From assembly GCA_003255025.1 (NCBI GenBank), contig QANY01002203.1, positions 399,273 through 463,272 of the forward strand: 64,000 nt of DNA, read 5' to 3'. Origin of the DNA: Datisca glomerata (taxonomy: Eukaryota > Streptophyta > Magnoliopsida > Cucurbitales > Datiscaceae). Positions 21,691 to 33,764 of the stretch are shown here, one piece after another; within the stretch, counting starts at the first letter, position 1; each line of letters opens with the position of its first letter. The position numbers were made by a program, and so were the translations under genes. The notes beneath the pieces are model-generated. The model made no database searches. It saw nothing but the letters and a program-made list of their open reading frames with translations, and was not told the DNA's origin.

Positions 21691-22008
21691 CCTTCAATCT
21701 TTAAGCTTGAAGAGTTTCCCATATACAAATGTTGCATTTTTCTTGTGTGTACGTAGAAAACATTTCCTTGTTAGCATAAATATGACGAGTAGTAGAAAGG
21801 TCAATGTCGGATACGTCATTTGAAATATTATCAATTTCAGTGACGTTGGCTTGAGTATTCTTTTTCTTGAAGTTCTTAGGCTTTCGACGCTCATTCGAGC
21901 GGTGTCCTTGTCTTCTACAGTTATAGCACTTGCCTTTGAACTTCTTTCAATTGTTGTGTCCTTGACTTGGACCAACATTCGAAATCTCTCTTTTTGTTCG
22001 GTATTTGT
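21691..22008 (-). pseudogene. Copia B zinc knuckle and protease start
   Basis: In one minus frame: KFKGKCYNCRRQGHRSNERR (knuckle with the last Cys replaced by Arg), then KPKNFKKKNTQANVTEIDN and TTRHIYANKEMFS, where the protease active-site region should be. The DSGA core is lost. The protease C-terminus (MVLKMTFGKAITLHNVLHVP) follows at 21680-21620. Confidence 0.72.
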
Positions 22009-22669
22009 CTATCCTCCACTATATTGACTTTTGATACCATGAGGTGGCTCCCACTTTTGATTGTCTTCTTCAATCCTCAAACGGATTATTAACTCTTCAA
22101 GTTTCATTTCTTTACGTTTGTGCTTGAGATAATTTTTGAAATCTTTCCAAGACGGCGGTAATTTTTCAATTATCGCAACTACTTTAAAAAATTCGCTAAG
22201 AGACATATTCTCAGCATGTATCTCATGCAACATGACTTGAAGCTCTTGAACTTTGCTAATTGTAGTCTTTGAATCGATCATGTTGTATTCTAAAAATGGA
22301 CCGACAATATATTTCTTTGCACCAGCATCTTCAGTTTTATACTTCTTCTTGAAAGACTCCCAAAGTTCTTTCACCGACTTTACTGCATTGTAGATACAGT
22401 GTATTTTCAAGTTCCTTGAGTATATAGTTTTTACAGAGAAAGTCAGAATGCTTCCAAGCATCCACAGCAACAACTTTTTCTTTGTTAGTTTCTCCTTCTT
22501 TAAGACCATGACCTTCTTCAGTGAGAAACTTAGCCAAATTCAAAGTGATGAGGTAAAACAACATTTTCTGTTACCATCGTTTAAAATATATACCGTTGAA
22601 TCTTTCTAGTTTTTTCTCATGGTTTACACCAATAGTAAGGACAGAGATATGATTGCTAGATGTGGTCAT
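22009..22669 (-). pseudogene. Copia B gag
   Basis: Start ATG at 22669-22667 (MTTSSNHISVLTIGVNHEKK), then LERFNGIYFKRW, a stop, QKMLFYLITLNLAKFLTEE, HSDFLCKNYILKELENTLY, a frame change, KSVKELWESFKKKYKTEDAG, KKYIVGPFLEYNM, VQELQVMLHEIHAENMSLSE, VVAIIEKLPPSWKDFKNYLK and LEELIIRLRIEEDN. This is the standard gag order of a Tork-like plant copia family. About 165 codons are open in the second part. Confidence 0.9.
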
Positions 22670-23370
22670 TTATGTTACGAAATAAAATAATTTTTAGAAT
22701 AATACATGAAACACGTAAATTAGACTAATTTACTGAAACCGTGAATACTTTACACTTGCAAACAAAAACTTAAGAAACAGTACCAGATTTATAAACTTTA
22801 ACATGCCGTATAATTGAAATAAAAAACAGTTGATAAATAAAACAGTGTAAATATAACTAAGCGTACCTAAAGATGCAATAGAGTGAACGAAACAAAATTT
22901 ATATCCGATATAATCAAACGAAAAGGACACAAATCTATTCAAATATAATCAAACGTTGCGGAAACAAATCTAAAGCACCAAAACCCACCAACTAAAACAG
23001 AACTCAGTGCTGTACAGTTGGCAGTGTATAAACGAAGCAACAAATTTGTGTAAACCACCTTAATACAGAAAACAAAAAAGTGAAATTTTGTCCCAAATAT
23101 TTTAACATATAATTAATTCAAGCAGTAAAGAAAATAACTACAAAATGATAATTATGAATGGAAAACAAATAAATTGATCCAAAATTCTATGATGGTGCAG
23201 AATTACGAAGAGAATATATACCGTCTAATGGAAAAATTAAACCGAAATAGAAAACAAAAAAAATTCCACAACACTGCAGACTTGTTAGTTTGTCTTAAGA
23301 TTGATCGAAATAATTATCAATAGACAGGAAAAATTGCAAGCAGATTATATAATAAAATTCGTCTTAAGAT
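22670..23370 (-). other. Copia B leader between 5' LTR and gag
   Basis: Untranslated AT-rich leader. Just after the LTR the minus strand reads ATCTTAAGACGAATTTTA, which is not a recognisable tRNA complement. CTTAAGATTG recurs nearby at about 23295, so the primer-site area may have been duplicated or altered. Confidence 0.5.
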
Positions 23371-24087
23371 TGTTATTACCTGCATGCAAAGAAATAGAAA
23401 ATTCATAGATTTTATAGTTAATCAAATAAAATGATGATCCGAATCCAATGCAGAAACTATCTCTTTAAGATGAATTTACCCCTTCACAGGTATTTAAAGT
23501 GTTGAGTAATCGTCTCTCAGGATAGAACGTATCTTTCGTTCCTACAGAAGTAGTACTCCAATAGATAAGAACCGGCAAACGTAACTTTATCTTGTGATCA
23601 CACACAACAGACCTAGATGTAAGAGAGAGTATGAAAATGTGTAGGAAAATTTTGTTGTATATGTTATGTTTTGGCAACAGGTAACCACTATATATAGGTT
23701 GGTTCATGGCCATTCAAACCAACATTTGACTGCTTTTGGCAATATTTTGAAGAGATGTGAAAGATGAAAATGTATAAGCTAAACATCGTGTCTTTCCAAA
23801 AATTATAAGAAAATTTGTCGAAACTCCAAGATTAACCGCGTACTGTATCGTACCATGCCGAACCGACTAGTGGTGGCGGGATAACTTCTTTTTCAAATTT
23901 CTTATCTAAGTTAAGTCCGTAACTTTTGAGACAATTTTTTCATTCATTACCTAATGATTTTGACAACGTGTTATCTCACGTTACTTTTTATAAGATGTAT
24001 AACGTGTTTGCATTCGGTCCCACTTATATCAGAGTATAGGTACCATTAGTTGAGTTCAAAATTGTCAAACTACCATTCTCTCCAACA
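23371..24087 (-). mobile_element. 5' LTR of copia B
   Basis: 717 bp on the minus strand, from TGTTGGAGAGAATGG to GGTAATAACA. It matches the LTR at 32217-32905 along its whole length, with shared blocks such as GTGAGATAACACGTTGTCAA, TACAGTACGCGGTTAATCTT, CCAACCTATATATAGTGGTT and TTTGCATGCAGGTAATAACA. A TATA box (CTATATATAG) lies near 23688-23697. The base order outside the LTR is AGAAT then TGTTGG. Confidence 0.9.
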
Positions 24088-24299
24088 ATTCTAAGATTTA
24101 TCTATGAGATTTTATCTTGCTATGATTTTTCTTGTTGGCATCTTTGTTGACGTTTCATGGGTGGTGGTTCCTAAAAAACTCCCTCAAATGTAAATAATTT
24201 GTTTATCATGTCTAAACCAGCTATTACTATGTGAGAACAAGTTGTTTACTGAGAAACACATTGTTTTCATTATGTGAACAAAATGCTTATTAAGTAAGC

Positions 24300-25581
24300 A
24301 TATCATTTACTTATAAAGTTTTTTTTATATGAAAGCTTGTGAATCTAAAATACAAAGAGAATATCCCAATCGCAAAACATTTGAATAAGATTGAGTGCAC
24401 ATCACTAAGCTTTCTTTGAAGAAAATGATCCTGATAACGAGCTTCAGGCCTTGTTGCTTCTCAATTCTCTTCGAGATAGTTGAAAAATAATGTTAGTATC
24501 ACTTAGTAGTTCTTGTCCTGATGGTAAAGTCTATAGAGTTATGTTAAGAGTAGTTTGTTCAATGAATAAACAAGAAGTAAAGTCTTGGGTTCTTCAATCA
24601 GTCAATCAAAGGCTTTTGTTACGGAAAACTAGGAGAGAAGTCAGACAAAGGATTCAACGCTTTTACTGTAAGAAGTTGGGGCACAAGAAATTCGATTGCA
24701 AAACGTTGAAAGAGGGCATTAGAAGGAAGATGGTGATAAAATCAATGATGCAATGAGGAATGTTGTAACCACTACTCAAGACATGTTTTTTTATCTCACT
24801 AGAGAACATAGTGAATGGTATATGCCTAGACAGGAATTGGGTGGTTGATAACATTGTTGCCATACACGTTGCCTTAAGAAGGTAAATGGAAGCTCACTAA
24901 AAGGTCAATGATAGTTGCAAGAGGAAGGAAGACAGACTCATATGCTCTACATGACATTTATGAAGTCACCAAGGGTTTGGTGAAGGTATTAAATGAAAGT
25001 ACCACTAGTGAGTTACCCTACAAGAGACAATGTGATCCAGTTGAGAAGAAATGTTTTAGAAGTTGTAAAATCCCTCGACGAATAGATTATCACAAGATTA
25101 TCGATAGTTGAGACGCCTCAGTTTGATGAAATTGGGTTAAATCCAGTTACGACATCTCTATGGAAAGGTGACAGTAAAGACACTGAAGGTGATCATGTTG
25201 ATGAATGTGTTATTGATAAGGCAGTATAGGATGCAACCATTATTAGAGTCGCCAGCTAATGTGATTATCTAACTATAGAGGTCTAGGAGAGAGCAACAAT
25301 CCTCTAATAGATGTACACGAGGTGAAAATATAATTTATATTGATAAAGGAGATCTAGAGAATTATGAAAAGGCTGAGACAGATAACCATCAAGAAAAGTG
25401 GGTATAAGCCATGTAGAGGGGACGAAAGCTCTACATGAGAATCACGTTGAGCAGTCGGTGAAGTTGCTTCAAAGAAAAGAGCATATAAGTTGCTCTCGAG
25501 AATCTTACCTAAGAAGAAATGTGATGCATGCCAAAAAAACCCAGTAAGATAGGATCAACCACATTATCAAGAAAGGGAGTT
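24300..25581 (+). pseudogene. Copia H gag-pol remnant
   Basis: Gag part: AKHLNKIECTSLSF, NELQALLLLNSLRDS, a stop, then LVSLSSSCPDGKV and a knuckle FYCKKLGHKKFDC that has lost its first Cys (about 24660-24700). Protease C-terminus: KLTKRSMIVARGRKTDS (about 24890-24940). Linker before RT: RSRREQQSSNRCTRGE, GDLENYEKAETDNHQEKW and ALHENH near 25270-25440. Integrase, RT and RNase H are absent, so it is internally deleted as well as mutated. Orientation is plus, between copia B's 5' LTR and A-prime. Confidence 0.65.
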
Positions 25582-26100
25582 TGTTGGGTTACCTCTCCAT
25601 GTGGAGAGATGGGCTATAGCCCGATGAAATGTAAAAGCTCAAAAAGCTCAAAGTGAGCAAGTTGAATTCGGCAAAAATTTGAATGCGCCAAATCTTATGC
25701 AATTGTTGATTTGAACAGTGTGTAAAAATTAAGGGTTTTTTCTCAATCGTTCAGCCACCTAAAATAGTATTAGATGAAATAAAATTGGGAAAACCACCTC
25801 GCCAATGTGAAGTGAAGAAAAATGCTTTTAGCAATTTGGCCAGCCGTCTACTACGAAAGTTACTAATTTGGTGAGGTTTGTTTTATGTGAATGTGTATTC
25901 ATCATTAACGGTGACACAAATTATTATTGTGATTTATGTAAGTCTTTAATGTTATTTGGAGGAGAAATTCGTGTAACCATTATTATTATAGTGTTAGATA
26001 GTATTCTGAGTTTGTCTCGTGATTTTTCTTTCACTCTAAAGGATTTTTCACGTTAGATCTGCTGTCCTATTTTTTTTACTTTCATGTGACTTTTGTTATT
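25582..26100 (+). mobile_element. 3' LTR of copia H (approximate)
   Basis: Purine-rich AAGAAAGGGAGTT is followed by TGTTGGGTTACCTCTCCATG, a likely polypurine tract and LTR start. The far end is not fixed. CTCGTGATTTTTCTTTCACT and GGATTTTTCACGTTAGATCT near 26010-26060 resemble the ends of plant copia LTRs. Confidence 0.45.
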
Positions 26101-26867
26101 AGCTCTGGTTGGTAATTTACTCTAATTTTGATATTTAGTTATCGACTACGTATTAGTGAACTATATGTTGGTTATCGCGACGCGTGTGCGACGGAAGTGT
26201 GTGACTCGAGACCATTTAAAAATTACTTTTAATAAAGATCGATCTTTTAATACGACAAAACTTGCGCAACGCCACAATAACTAAATAATTTTTTTTATTA
26301 ATTTTTTTTTCAATTAGTCAGCATCCATTATATATTTATACATTAAATCTACAATAGACAAGGTTATGAATCGTATACCTCTTGTAGTCTATAGCAAGCA
26401 TCTTTACAAAACCGATAGATCCTCCATCCCACAAAACCGTTCCAATGATTAGTAGACTCTGAAATCCACATCCACACCAAGATCTTCAAAGTCAATCTTC
26501 AATACACTAGGACGTGTATAGGCACATAAAATATTACAAGACACTTTTTCTGCCTCGAGACGTACTCAATACATGAGATCTCAAGATTTTCTAAGGACTT
26601 TAGTGAGATGATTCTCTAAAAGAACGCGGTGATTATTCTTTTAGAGTTTTGATTAACTATTAATCACAGAGAAAAATCACTATAACTCCAACTGTGTTCT
26701 CAATTCAATTTTTTTGATGACCTGATGAACGGATGAACTAATGCACTGATAAACTGATTCATCAACTAAGACAATTAGAATAATATCTGTATATTTTTTA
26801 GATAATGGCATATCAGATTTTTTAGGGATAAACTGAAATAATAGTTAATTGTAAAATTATCAATTAC

Positions 26868-27030
26868 AGTGAGATCCACCGCAACTGTGCACAACTGCAA
26901 TGTCACACGAAACTGCAGTGTGCCGTTAGGTAGCATAATGCCTCACAGCACCACTGTAGTGTCGTGTGGCACTACAATATTGCACCCCCACTACTATAGT
27001 GCCACGTGTCACTACAGTAGTTCATGTCGT
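26868..27030. repeat. Short degenerate repeats in the A-prime LTR
   Basis: Repeated ACTGCAATGTCACACG, ACTGTAGTGTCGTGTGGCAC, ACTATAGTGCCACGTGTCAC type words, about 35-45 bp apart. They are GC-richer than the surroundings. Confidence 0.6.
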
Positions 27031-27307
27031 TCTCTGATATCCCAATCAGTGATTGACGCCTCACAATTACAGCGAAATAAATATTTATTTTAATCAAATA
27101 AATATCTAGATATCAGTTAATTCAAAATTAAAATATCCGATTATCTCTATCAACTAACTTATCTGTCATTTCACAAATAAAAGATTTAGTTTATTCAAAT
27201 TATTATCTAATAATAATTTAATTATCTAATTTCACAAATTAGATATTCTGTCTCATTTATCGATAATTTATAAAATGATCGATAATTGTTTATATATATA
27301 ATTTCCA

Positions 27308-27308
<1 letters not shown>

Positions 27309-27351
<43 letters not shown>
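27309..27351. repeat. Compound (TA)n(TG)n microsatellite
   Basis: About eleven TA units are followed by ten TG units, an ordinary dinucleotide repeat inside the putative LTR. Confidence 0.95.
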
Positions 27352-28445
27352 AATTTAATTAATTAATTCTTAATTAATTAATCACATATAATTATCTCAT
27401 AGTTGTGTACGTGCCCCACAATAAAAATTTCTTTTGGAACTCAGTCCCTTTCTCATGTCTTGAAATATTCACACTCTAGACTGCATAATACAAATGTGAC
27501 TTGAAGATCATAGACCTATAATTCTAAACTATAATAAACCAGATTATTAATTAAACTCTTTAATTAAATAATCTTATTTATTAATTCCTTTGTTATTCCA
27601 CTATAAATATGGAATTGAACTCTTAGTGATTATAGAATATAGTTATAGAGGTTTTCATGTAGTCCACTGATATAATCATTTTATATAGTTATGTCCTCCA
27701 ATTATTGATTCGTAAATTAGAGCTCATCAAAACTACTATTTTACCCATCTAAATACCTCTTAATCCTGAAGTACAATTAATCCACTAGTGAATGATTAAT
27801 TTATAATCTTATTGTAAATTTAAGCTCAATAACCATTCAGTTCCAGAATTAACACTTAAGGGAACTAATATACGATCCATTAGGAAAGCTTGAATTCCAA
27901 ATCTTGGAAGATCATGTTTTCAGCCATCTACATCACTGAATCTCCAAAATAAAAGTCACTAGCTTATTTTACAAATAAACCTTAACGAATGAATCAAAAT
28001 ATCCAATAGCAATCACTCTCCATGCATATCGAAATGATGTGTATTAAATTTTTATGATAAATGACACATTGACAAAGATATTAATGCACATCGTTCGAGT
28101 CATATATAATCTCATTATATAAAGTACATTCACTAAGATGTCTATACACATTAATGATCCGGATCTAGACCACATGCATTTATAATGCTTAGTGAACCGT
28201 ACTAACAACCATTCATTAAAGATTCCATACTTTAATATGTTGCTGACAATTTTATTCATTATCTATGATCTAATCCTCTCATACCAAAACAAGATCATAG
28301 TCTCATTAATGAATATGAATTTCTCAGATATTTATATAAATTATTCAACAATAATTTAAAAGAACAATTATAAGAAAAATATAATATTCATTAACTTTCA
28401 TATCAAAATATCAATACACATGCTTTGAGAGCATAACCGTTAACA

Positions 28446-29690
28446 ATCTCCCACTTACTTAAAGAATTGTGGCATTTATCTCCATCTCATGTTATGCACG
28501 CAACCCTCAAATGACTTCACAGGAAGTGTCTTTGTAAAAAGACTTGTCAGGTTTTGTTCTGACGCTATCTAATAGTCACATCCCCTTGATGCAAAATCTC
28601 TCTTACAAGATGATATTTCCACTTTATGTGCTTGCCCCTCTTGTTACTCTTCATTTTTTTAAATTTCATTACCGCCCCACTGTTGTCACAGTACAGGATC
28701 GGTGGCTTGTCTATATTTGGAACTACTTCCAAATCAGTATAGAACTTACTGAGCCACACCGCTTCTTTTGTAGCTTCCCAAGGCACTATATATTTGGCTT
28801 CCATAGTGGAATATGCAATGTCGGATTATTTAATACTTCTACAGACTACATCTTCTCCACCTAGTTAAATACTGATTCAGATTTCAACTTTTGAATGTCT
28901 CTATCTGATTGAAAGTCAGAATCAGTATATCCAATGGGGTTCAAGTCTCCACCTGAATAAACAATCATATAGTTTCTCATTTTCCTAAGATACTTGAGAA
29001 TATACTCTATTGAAATCCAGTGTTCCAAACCTGGATTAGATTGATAACGACTGACAATTTCCACCTCATAACAGATTTTTGGTCTCGTACACAACATGGT
29101 ATACATGAGACTTCCAATTACTACTACATAGGGAACCTTTCTCATATCCTCTTCCTCCTAAGGTGTCTTAGAACATTATTCCTTGGAGAGGAAAATTTTA
29201 TATATGATCGGTAGTTAACCTTTCTTAGAATTCTTCATATAGAATCTCTCTAGCAGTTTATCAATATAAGATGCTTGAGAAATGGCCAAGAGCTTGTTCT
29301 TTCTATCCCTTAGAATTTGCCTGACCAGAACATAGCTTTACCCATTTGAAGTTTCTCAGCTAACCACTTCTTTACCTTTCACATAGTTTCTACATCATTT
29401 CCAATGAGTAGAATATCATCAATGTTAAGAACTAAGAAAATCACTATCTTATCTTTGATGTATTTATAAACAAAGGTTTCGTCAACATTTTTCTTGAATC
29501 TATAAGACATTATAATCTCATCAAAGGTAAGATTCCAAGATCTAGATGCTTGTTTTAATCTATAAATAGATTTAAGCAACTTGCATACTTTCTGATCTTG
29601 CCCATTTTGTACGAACCCTTCTGGTTGCATTATATAGATGCTTTCTTCAAGAGAGTCATTCAGAAAAATTGTTGTAGATATCGTACTTTA
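28446..29690 (-). pseudogene. Copia A-prime RT (3' part) and RNase H
   Basis: Minus strand, 5' to 3': IFLNDSLEESIYIMQPEGFV, KVCKLLKSIYRLKQASRSWN, NVDETFVYKYIKDK, VLNIDDILLIGNDVE (YVDD box changed to NIDD), then MRKVPYVVVIGSLMYTMLCT, QSNPGLEHW, YTDSDFQSDRDIQK (RNase H), MEAKYIVPWEATKEAVWL and LYCDNSGAVMKF, then HLVREILHQGDVTI. The 5' part of RT is missing above 29690. The protein family is close to copia A, but LTRs do not match, so I cannot say whether they were one element. Confidence 0.83.
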
Positions 29691-29785
29691 TCCAATCCAA
29701 TACTTTAAAAATATGAATTTTATATTTTTGGCCCATATACTAGTCTAAGACTATGTGTATAATTTGGAAAATAGCTCAATGCCTA

Positions 29786-30180
29786 AAATTAAGAAGTAAC
29801 CTAAACAGGTTAAGATAGGACCTAAAATCATTGACTGCATGTTCATTGGCTATGCACATAACAGTAGTGCATATTGGTTTCCTGTTCATAAATCTGAGAT
29901 TCCAGATGTGCATGTTAAGACAATAATAGAATTGAGGAATGCCTCATTCTTTAAGAATACATTTCCATATAACATGCCAAGTGAATCAAGTTCACTAAAG
30001 AGAACTCACGATACTACATCTAATAATAATCAAGGTTCCATAAATGAGGAAGAGCCTAGACGTAGGAAAAGGATAAAGACAGCCAAGTCATTTGGGCTTG
30101 ATATTTTGACTTTTTTTGTTAAAAAATGAACCTCAAAGTTTTACAGAGGCAATGACATCTCTTGAAGCTTCATATTGGAA
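29786..30180 (+). pseudogene. Copia B integrase C-terminus and linker, 3' half
   Basis: It starts at the point where the minus-strand half stops: PKQVKIGPKIIDCMFIGYAH, NSSAYWFPVHKSEIPDVHVK, ELRNASFFKNTFPYNMPSES, then the linker SSLKRTHDTTSNNNQGS, EEEPRRRKRIKTAKSFGLDI and a stop at 30127. About 96 codons are open from 29839. Confidence 0.87.
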
Positions 30181-31020
30181 AGAAGAATAAAATTGAATCC
30201 ATGATGCAAAATCACATCTGGGAACTGGTTGAACTTCCAGTAGGAAATAAACTGTTAGGGTGCAAGTGGATTTTCAAAAAGAAAATGAAGGCAGATGGAT
30301 CAATCGATAAGTACAAAGCATGACTTGTGGCTAAAAGCTACAAGCAACGAGAAGGCTTGGATTATTTTGATATTTATTCACTAGTTATGAGAATTACTTC
30401 CATTCGTATGTTAATTGCCATTGCAACATTAAACGGTCTAGAAATACATCAATTGGATGTTAAGATTGCTTTCTTAATTGGTGAATTAGATGAAGAAATA
30501 TACATGAAACAACCAAAAGGATTTATTGTTCCTAGACAAGAGAGAAAAGTCTGTAGACTAATTAAGTCTCTCTATGGATTGATACAAGCACCAAAATAAT
30601 GGCACGATAAATTTGACAAAGAAATGGTGTCAAATGGGTTTAAAATTAATGGGTGTTACAAATGTCTTTACTTTAAGAACACTCAAGCAGGGTATATCAT
30701 TGTTTGTATATATGTTGATGATATGATAATTTTTGGTAGTAATATCAGTGTTATAAAAACTACCAAACAATTATTAACTAGTAAATTTGAGATGAAGAAC
30801 ATGGGCGTCGCAGATGTTATTTTAGGAATCAAGATTTCTAGAATATCTTATGGATTTATACTATCTCAAACACATCACGTTGAGAAATTACTTGATAAGT
30901 TCAAAAAGTATAATATAATTCTAGTGAAGACACCAGTAGATGTAAGTCTAGCTCTTTCTCTAAACACCAATGATAGCATATCACAATTGGAATATGCTAG
31001 TCTAATCGGCAGTTTGATGT
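30181..31020 (+). pseudogene. Copia B reverse transcriptase
   Basis: In order: QNHIWELVELPVGNKLLGCK, WIFKKKMKADGSIDKYKA, a stop (30322), LVAKSYKQREGLDYFDIYS, IHQLDVKIAFLIGELDEEIY, KVCRLIKSLYGLIQAPK, a stop (30598), then VCIYVDDMIIFGSNIS with an intact YVDD box, FEMKNMGVADVILGIKIS and ILSQTHHVEKLLDKFKKY. The frame is nearly complete apart from two stops and a shift near 30180. It is the best-preserved RT active site in the window. Confidence 0.9.
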
Positions 31021-31660
31021 ACGTTATGAACTGTACGAGATCGAGCATATCTTACGCAGTAACTAAGTTAATTTGTTATAGAAGAAATCTAGGTAAAAAT
31101 TATTGGAAGGCCATAATAAGAACTATGGGGTATTTAAAATATTTCAAGAATTATGGACTGCACTATACAAGATATCCACCAGTACTGAAAGTTTACAGTG
31201 ATGCAAATTGGATATCAGATACTAAGGATTCAAACTCCACAGTGGATATGTTTTTACCTTTGGAGGTGCTGTAGTGTCTTGGAAGTCCTCCAAACAGGCT
31301 TGCATTGCTAGATGTACAATGTAAACTGAATTTATAGCTTTGGAGAAAGCTGGAGAAGAAGCGAATGGCTTAGAAATTTTTTGGAGGATATTCTTAATTG
31401 GCCTAAGCTTGGGCCTTAATATACATACATTGTGACGATCAAGCGGCAATCGGAAAGGTACAAAATATAATGTATAACGGTAAGTCTCGAGATATACATC
31501 GAAGACACAATACCATAAGACACTTGTTCTCGAGTGGAATAATTTCCATTGAATATGTGAAGTCAAAAAACAATATTGCGGATCCGCTTACAAAAGGTTT
31601 AATAAGAGAACAAGTAAAAAGCTCATCAAGGGGAATGAGCCTAAGGCCTATGTAACCAAG
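31021..31660 (+). pseudogene. Copia B RNase H
   Basis: [60 protein letters not shown] (catalytic Asp), a frameshift and stops, then IHCDDQAAIGKVQNIMYNGK, DIHRRHNTIRHLFSSGIISI, VKSKNNIADPLTKGLIREQV and the stop after MSLRPM near 31655. The middle part around 31275-31420 is degraded. Confidence 0.88.
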
Positions 31661-32216
31661 AATCGACATAGTGGCAACCCTACCTAGTTTACTGAAGATC
31701 CCAAGATCTAGGTTCAAGGGACAACCGAACTATGTATAATTCAGTATGTACTGAGGAGAATAGTACTCCATCCCATTCCTATGATGAAACAATGTGAATT
31801 TACCACGAGAAACATGATAAGTTAGGCTTTTAATGATTTCTATAGTTTGTATTTGTACAAATGGGGTATTGTAGGATACTCTTAATGGAAATCATCTATG
31901 TGAGCGTGAAGGGGCGGCTTCTACGAGAATTGGTAGGCTGAATTCTCTAAAGAACTCATGAAACCAGGAGGTGTTTAGGGCCAAAACGAACACAGACATA
32001 AGAACTAACTTTGTTCAAAGAATAATTGTGTGATTTTTGTTGCCTTGGATTACACAAACAGCTGACAGTTCAAGGCATCATGTCCACTAATTAGTTAAGT
32101 AATCCCGATAGATCTTCATTAGGGAAAGTTCAAAGTCTATGATTACTTATCCCGAGGCAGTTAATTTTCATTTGTAATCGCACAAGTGTCTGCATTTTTA
32201 TTTGCATGTTGGAGGA
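31661..32216 (+). other. 3' untranslated region of copia B
   Basis: Non-coding, and similar to the corresponding part of copia C at 59080-59660 (shared CCAAGATC, GGTTCAA, CCATTCCTATGATG). The polypurine tract expected before TGTTGG is not visible, so a few bases may be deleted at about 32216. Confidence 0.65.
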
Positions 32217-32905
32217 AGCCAATTTTTCATCGTGTGGGACTCAGCTAATGGTACATATACTCTGATATTATTGGGACCGAGTGCAAACACATTATATATC
32301 TTATGAAAATTAACGTGAGATAACACGTTGTCAAAACCATTAGGTAATGAATGAAAAAATTGTCTAAAAAGTTATTGACTTCTTAGATAAGAAATTTGAA
32401 CAAGAGGTTATCTCGCCAATGCTAGACGGTTCATCATGATACGATACAGTACGCGGTTAATCTTGGAGTTTTGACAAATTTTCTTATAATTGCTGAAAAG
32501 ATATGATGTTTGGCTTATACCTTTTCATCTTTCATATCTGTTCAAAACATTTCCAAAAGCAACCAAATGTTGGTTCGAATTGCCACGAACCAACCTATAT
32601 ATAGTGGTTACTTGTTGCAAAAACATAACATACACAACAAAATTTTCTTACATATTTTCATACTCTCTCTTGCATTTGGGTCTGTTATGTGTGATTACAA
32701 GATAAAGTTATATTCGCCAGTTCCTATCGATTGGAGTGATAATTTTGTAGGAATGAAAGATCCTTCCTATCCTGGGAGACGATTACTCAACAACTTGAGC
32801 ACCTGTAAGGGGGTAAATTCATCTTAAGGAGATAGTTTTCGCATTGGGTTTATTTGATTAACTACAAAATATGTGAGCTTTTTTCTTTGCATGCAGGTAA
32901 TAACA
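32217..32905 (+). mobile_element. 3' LTR of copia B
   Basis: 689 bp from TGTTGGAGGAAGCC to GGTAATAACA, the same family as 23371-24087 in opposite orientation. It contains a TATA box (CTATATATAG near 32596). The outside flank is AGAAA, against AGAAT at the other LTR. Confidence 0.9.
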
Positions 32906-33168
32906 AGAAATGAGCTTCGAAATGAACGTAGATTAGTCACGAGGACGAAACCTCGAGTTCTAACTCTGATTAAGGGAGGTTGAAAAAATCTCAATGGAAC
33001 TCGCGAAGATGAAGGTTGTCTATGATGGTGGCACGTTGGGCGATTGCGTTGTCGTCCGTGGCGTGGCAAGATTTGGAGTATTTTTTAGTATTAGTTGTTT
33101 TAAATGTATTTTCTTTTATTATAAAGAGTCATTTTTGCTTAATCTATGATATATTAAAAGTTTGGAGG
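32906..33168. other. Unassigned sequence right of copia B
   Basis: It includes a GC-richer patch (32920-33070) with CTCGAGTTCTAACTCTGATT and TGTCGTCCGTGGCGTGGCAA. It may be an old retroelement tail, but no domain is readable. Confidence 0.4.
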
Positions 33169-33530
33169 ATATGATAATCATTTCTGGATAAGTTTGCCCA
33201 CTTATTATAAGATATTACCCAAAATAACCTTATGATTTACTTGTGGCATTAAATAATTAGGTACTTTTAGAACTATAATAAATTAAAATTCGGCATTAAC
33301 TTCTTAAGTTCATTCACGTATTTAATGATTTTGAAAGAATAACATATAATTAATAAATAAATTTAAAAGTTATCGAAAAAGCTGCTGCTTTCTAATAATT
33401 TGTAAATGTACCGAATATGATAATCATTTTTGGATAATTTTTCCCAATTATAAGCATTACCTAAAATAACCTTATGATTCACACGTGGCATTAAATAATT
33501 GGTTGCTTTCAGAACTAAAATAAATTGAAA
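33169..33530. repeat. Direct repeat of about 120 bp
   Basis: ATATGATAATCATTTCTGGA at 33169 and ATATGATAATCATTTTTGGA at 33415 each start a similar segment through ACCTTATGATT, GTGGCATTAAATAATT and AATAAATT. The offset is 246 bp. They are non-coding and may be fragments of a non-autonomous element. Confidence 0.7.
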
Positions 33531-33764
33531 GTAAACTTTTTTCCCAATTATATACTCTCTTTTTTTTTAATAAAAATGCATGATGTTTTCACAATTTTGT
33601 TGAATAACAATATATTAATAAGTAAAAATAATAACAATATAGTATTGTCTTGATTTTACTTACATAAATTAGAAATAATAATATGGGATAAATGCATATC
33701 TTTGAATTCACATAGACAAAGATGATTATAAGTAACAATTATAGCTACAATATAATATATTAAA

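Larger units (their letters stand above)
26166..28445 (-). mobile_element. Long 3' LTR of copia A-prime
   Basis: On the minus strand AAGTGGGAGAT (polypurine tract) precedes TGTTAACGGTTATGC at 28445. Sequence without coding content runs to TGTTGGTTATCGCG at 26166 (plus strand), which is close to the inverted complement of the other end. That gives a tentative LTR of about 2.28 kb. It contains a microsatellite and a patch of short repeats. There is no second LTR copy to confirm it. Confidence 0.45.

Noticed and set aside
16925..28445. Shared LTR for copia A and A-prime
   Set aside because: No common blocks were seen between 17000-18080 and 26166-28445, so a single element is not claimed.
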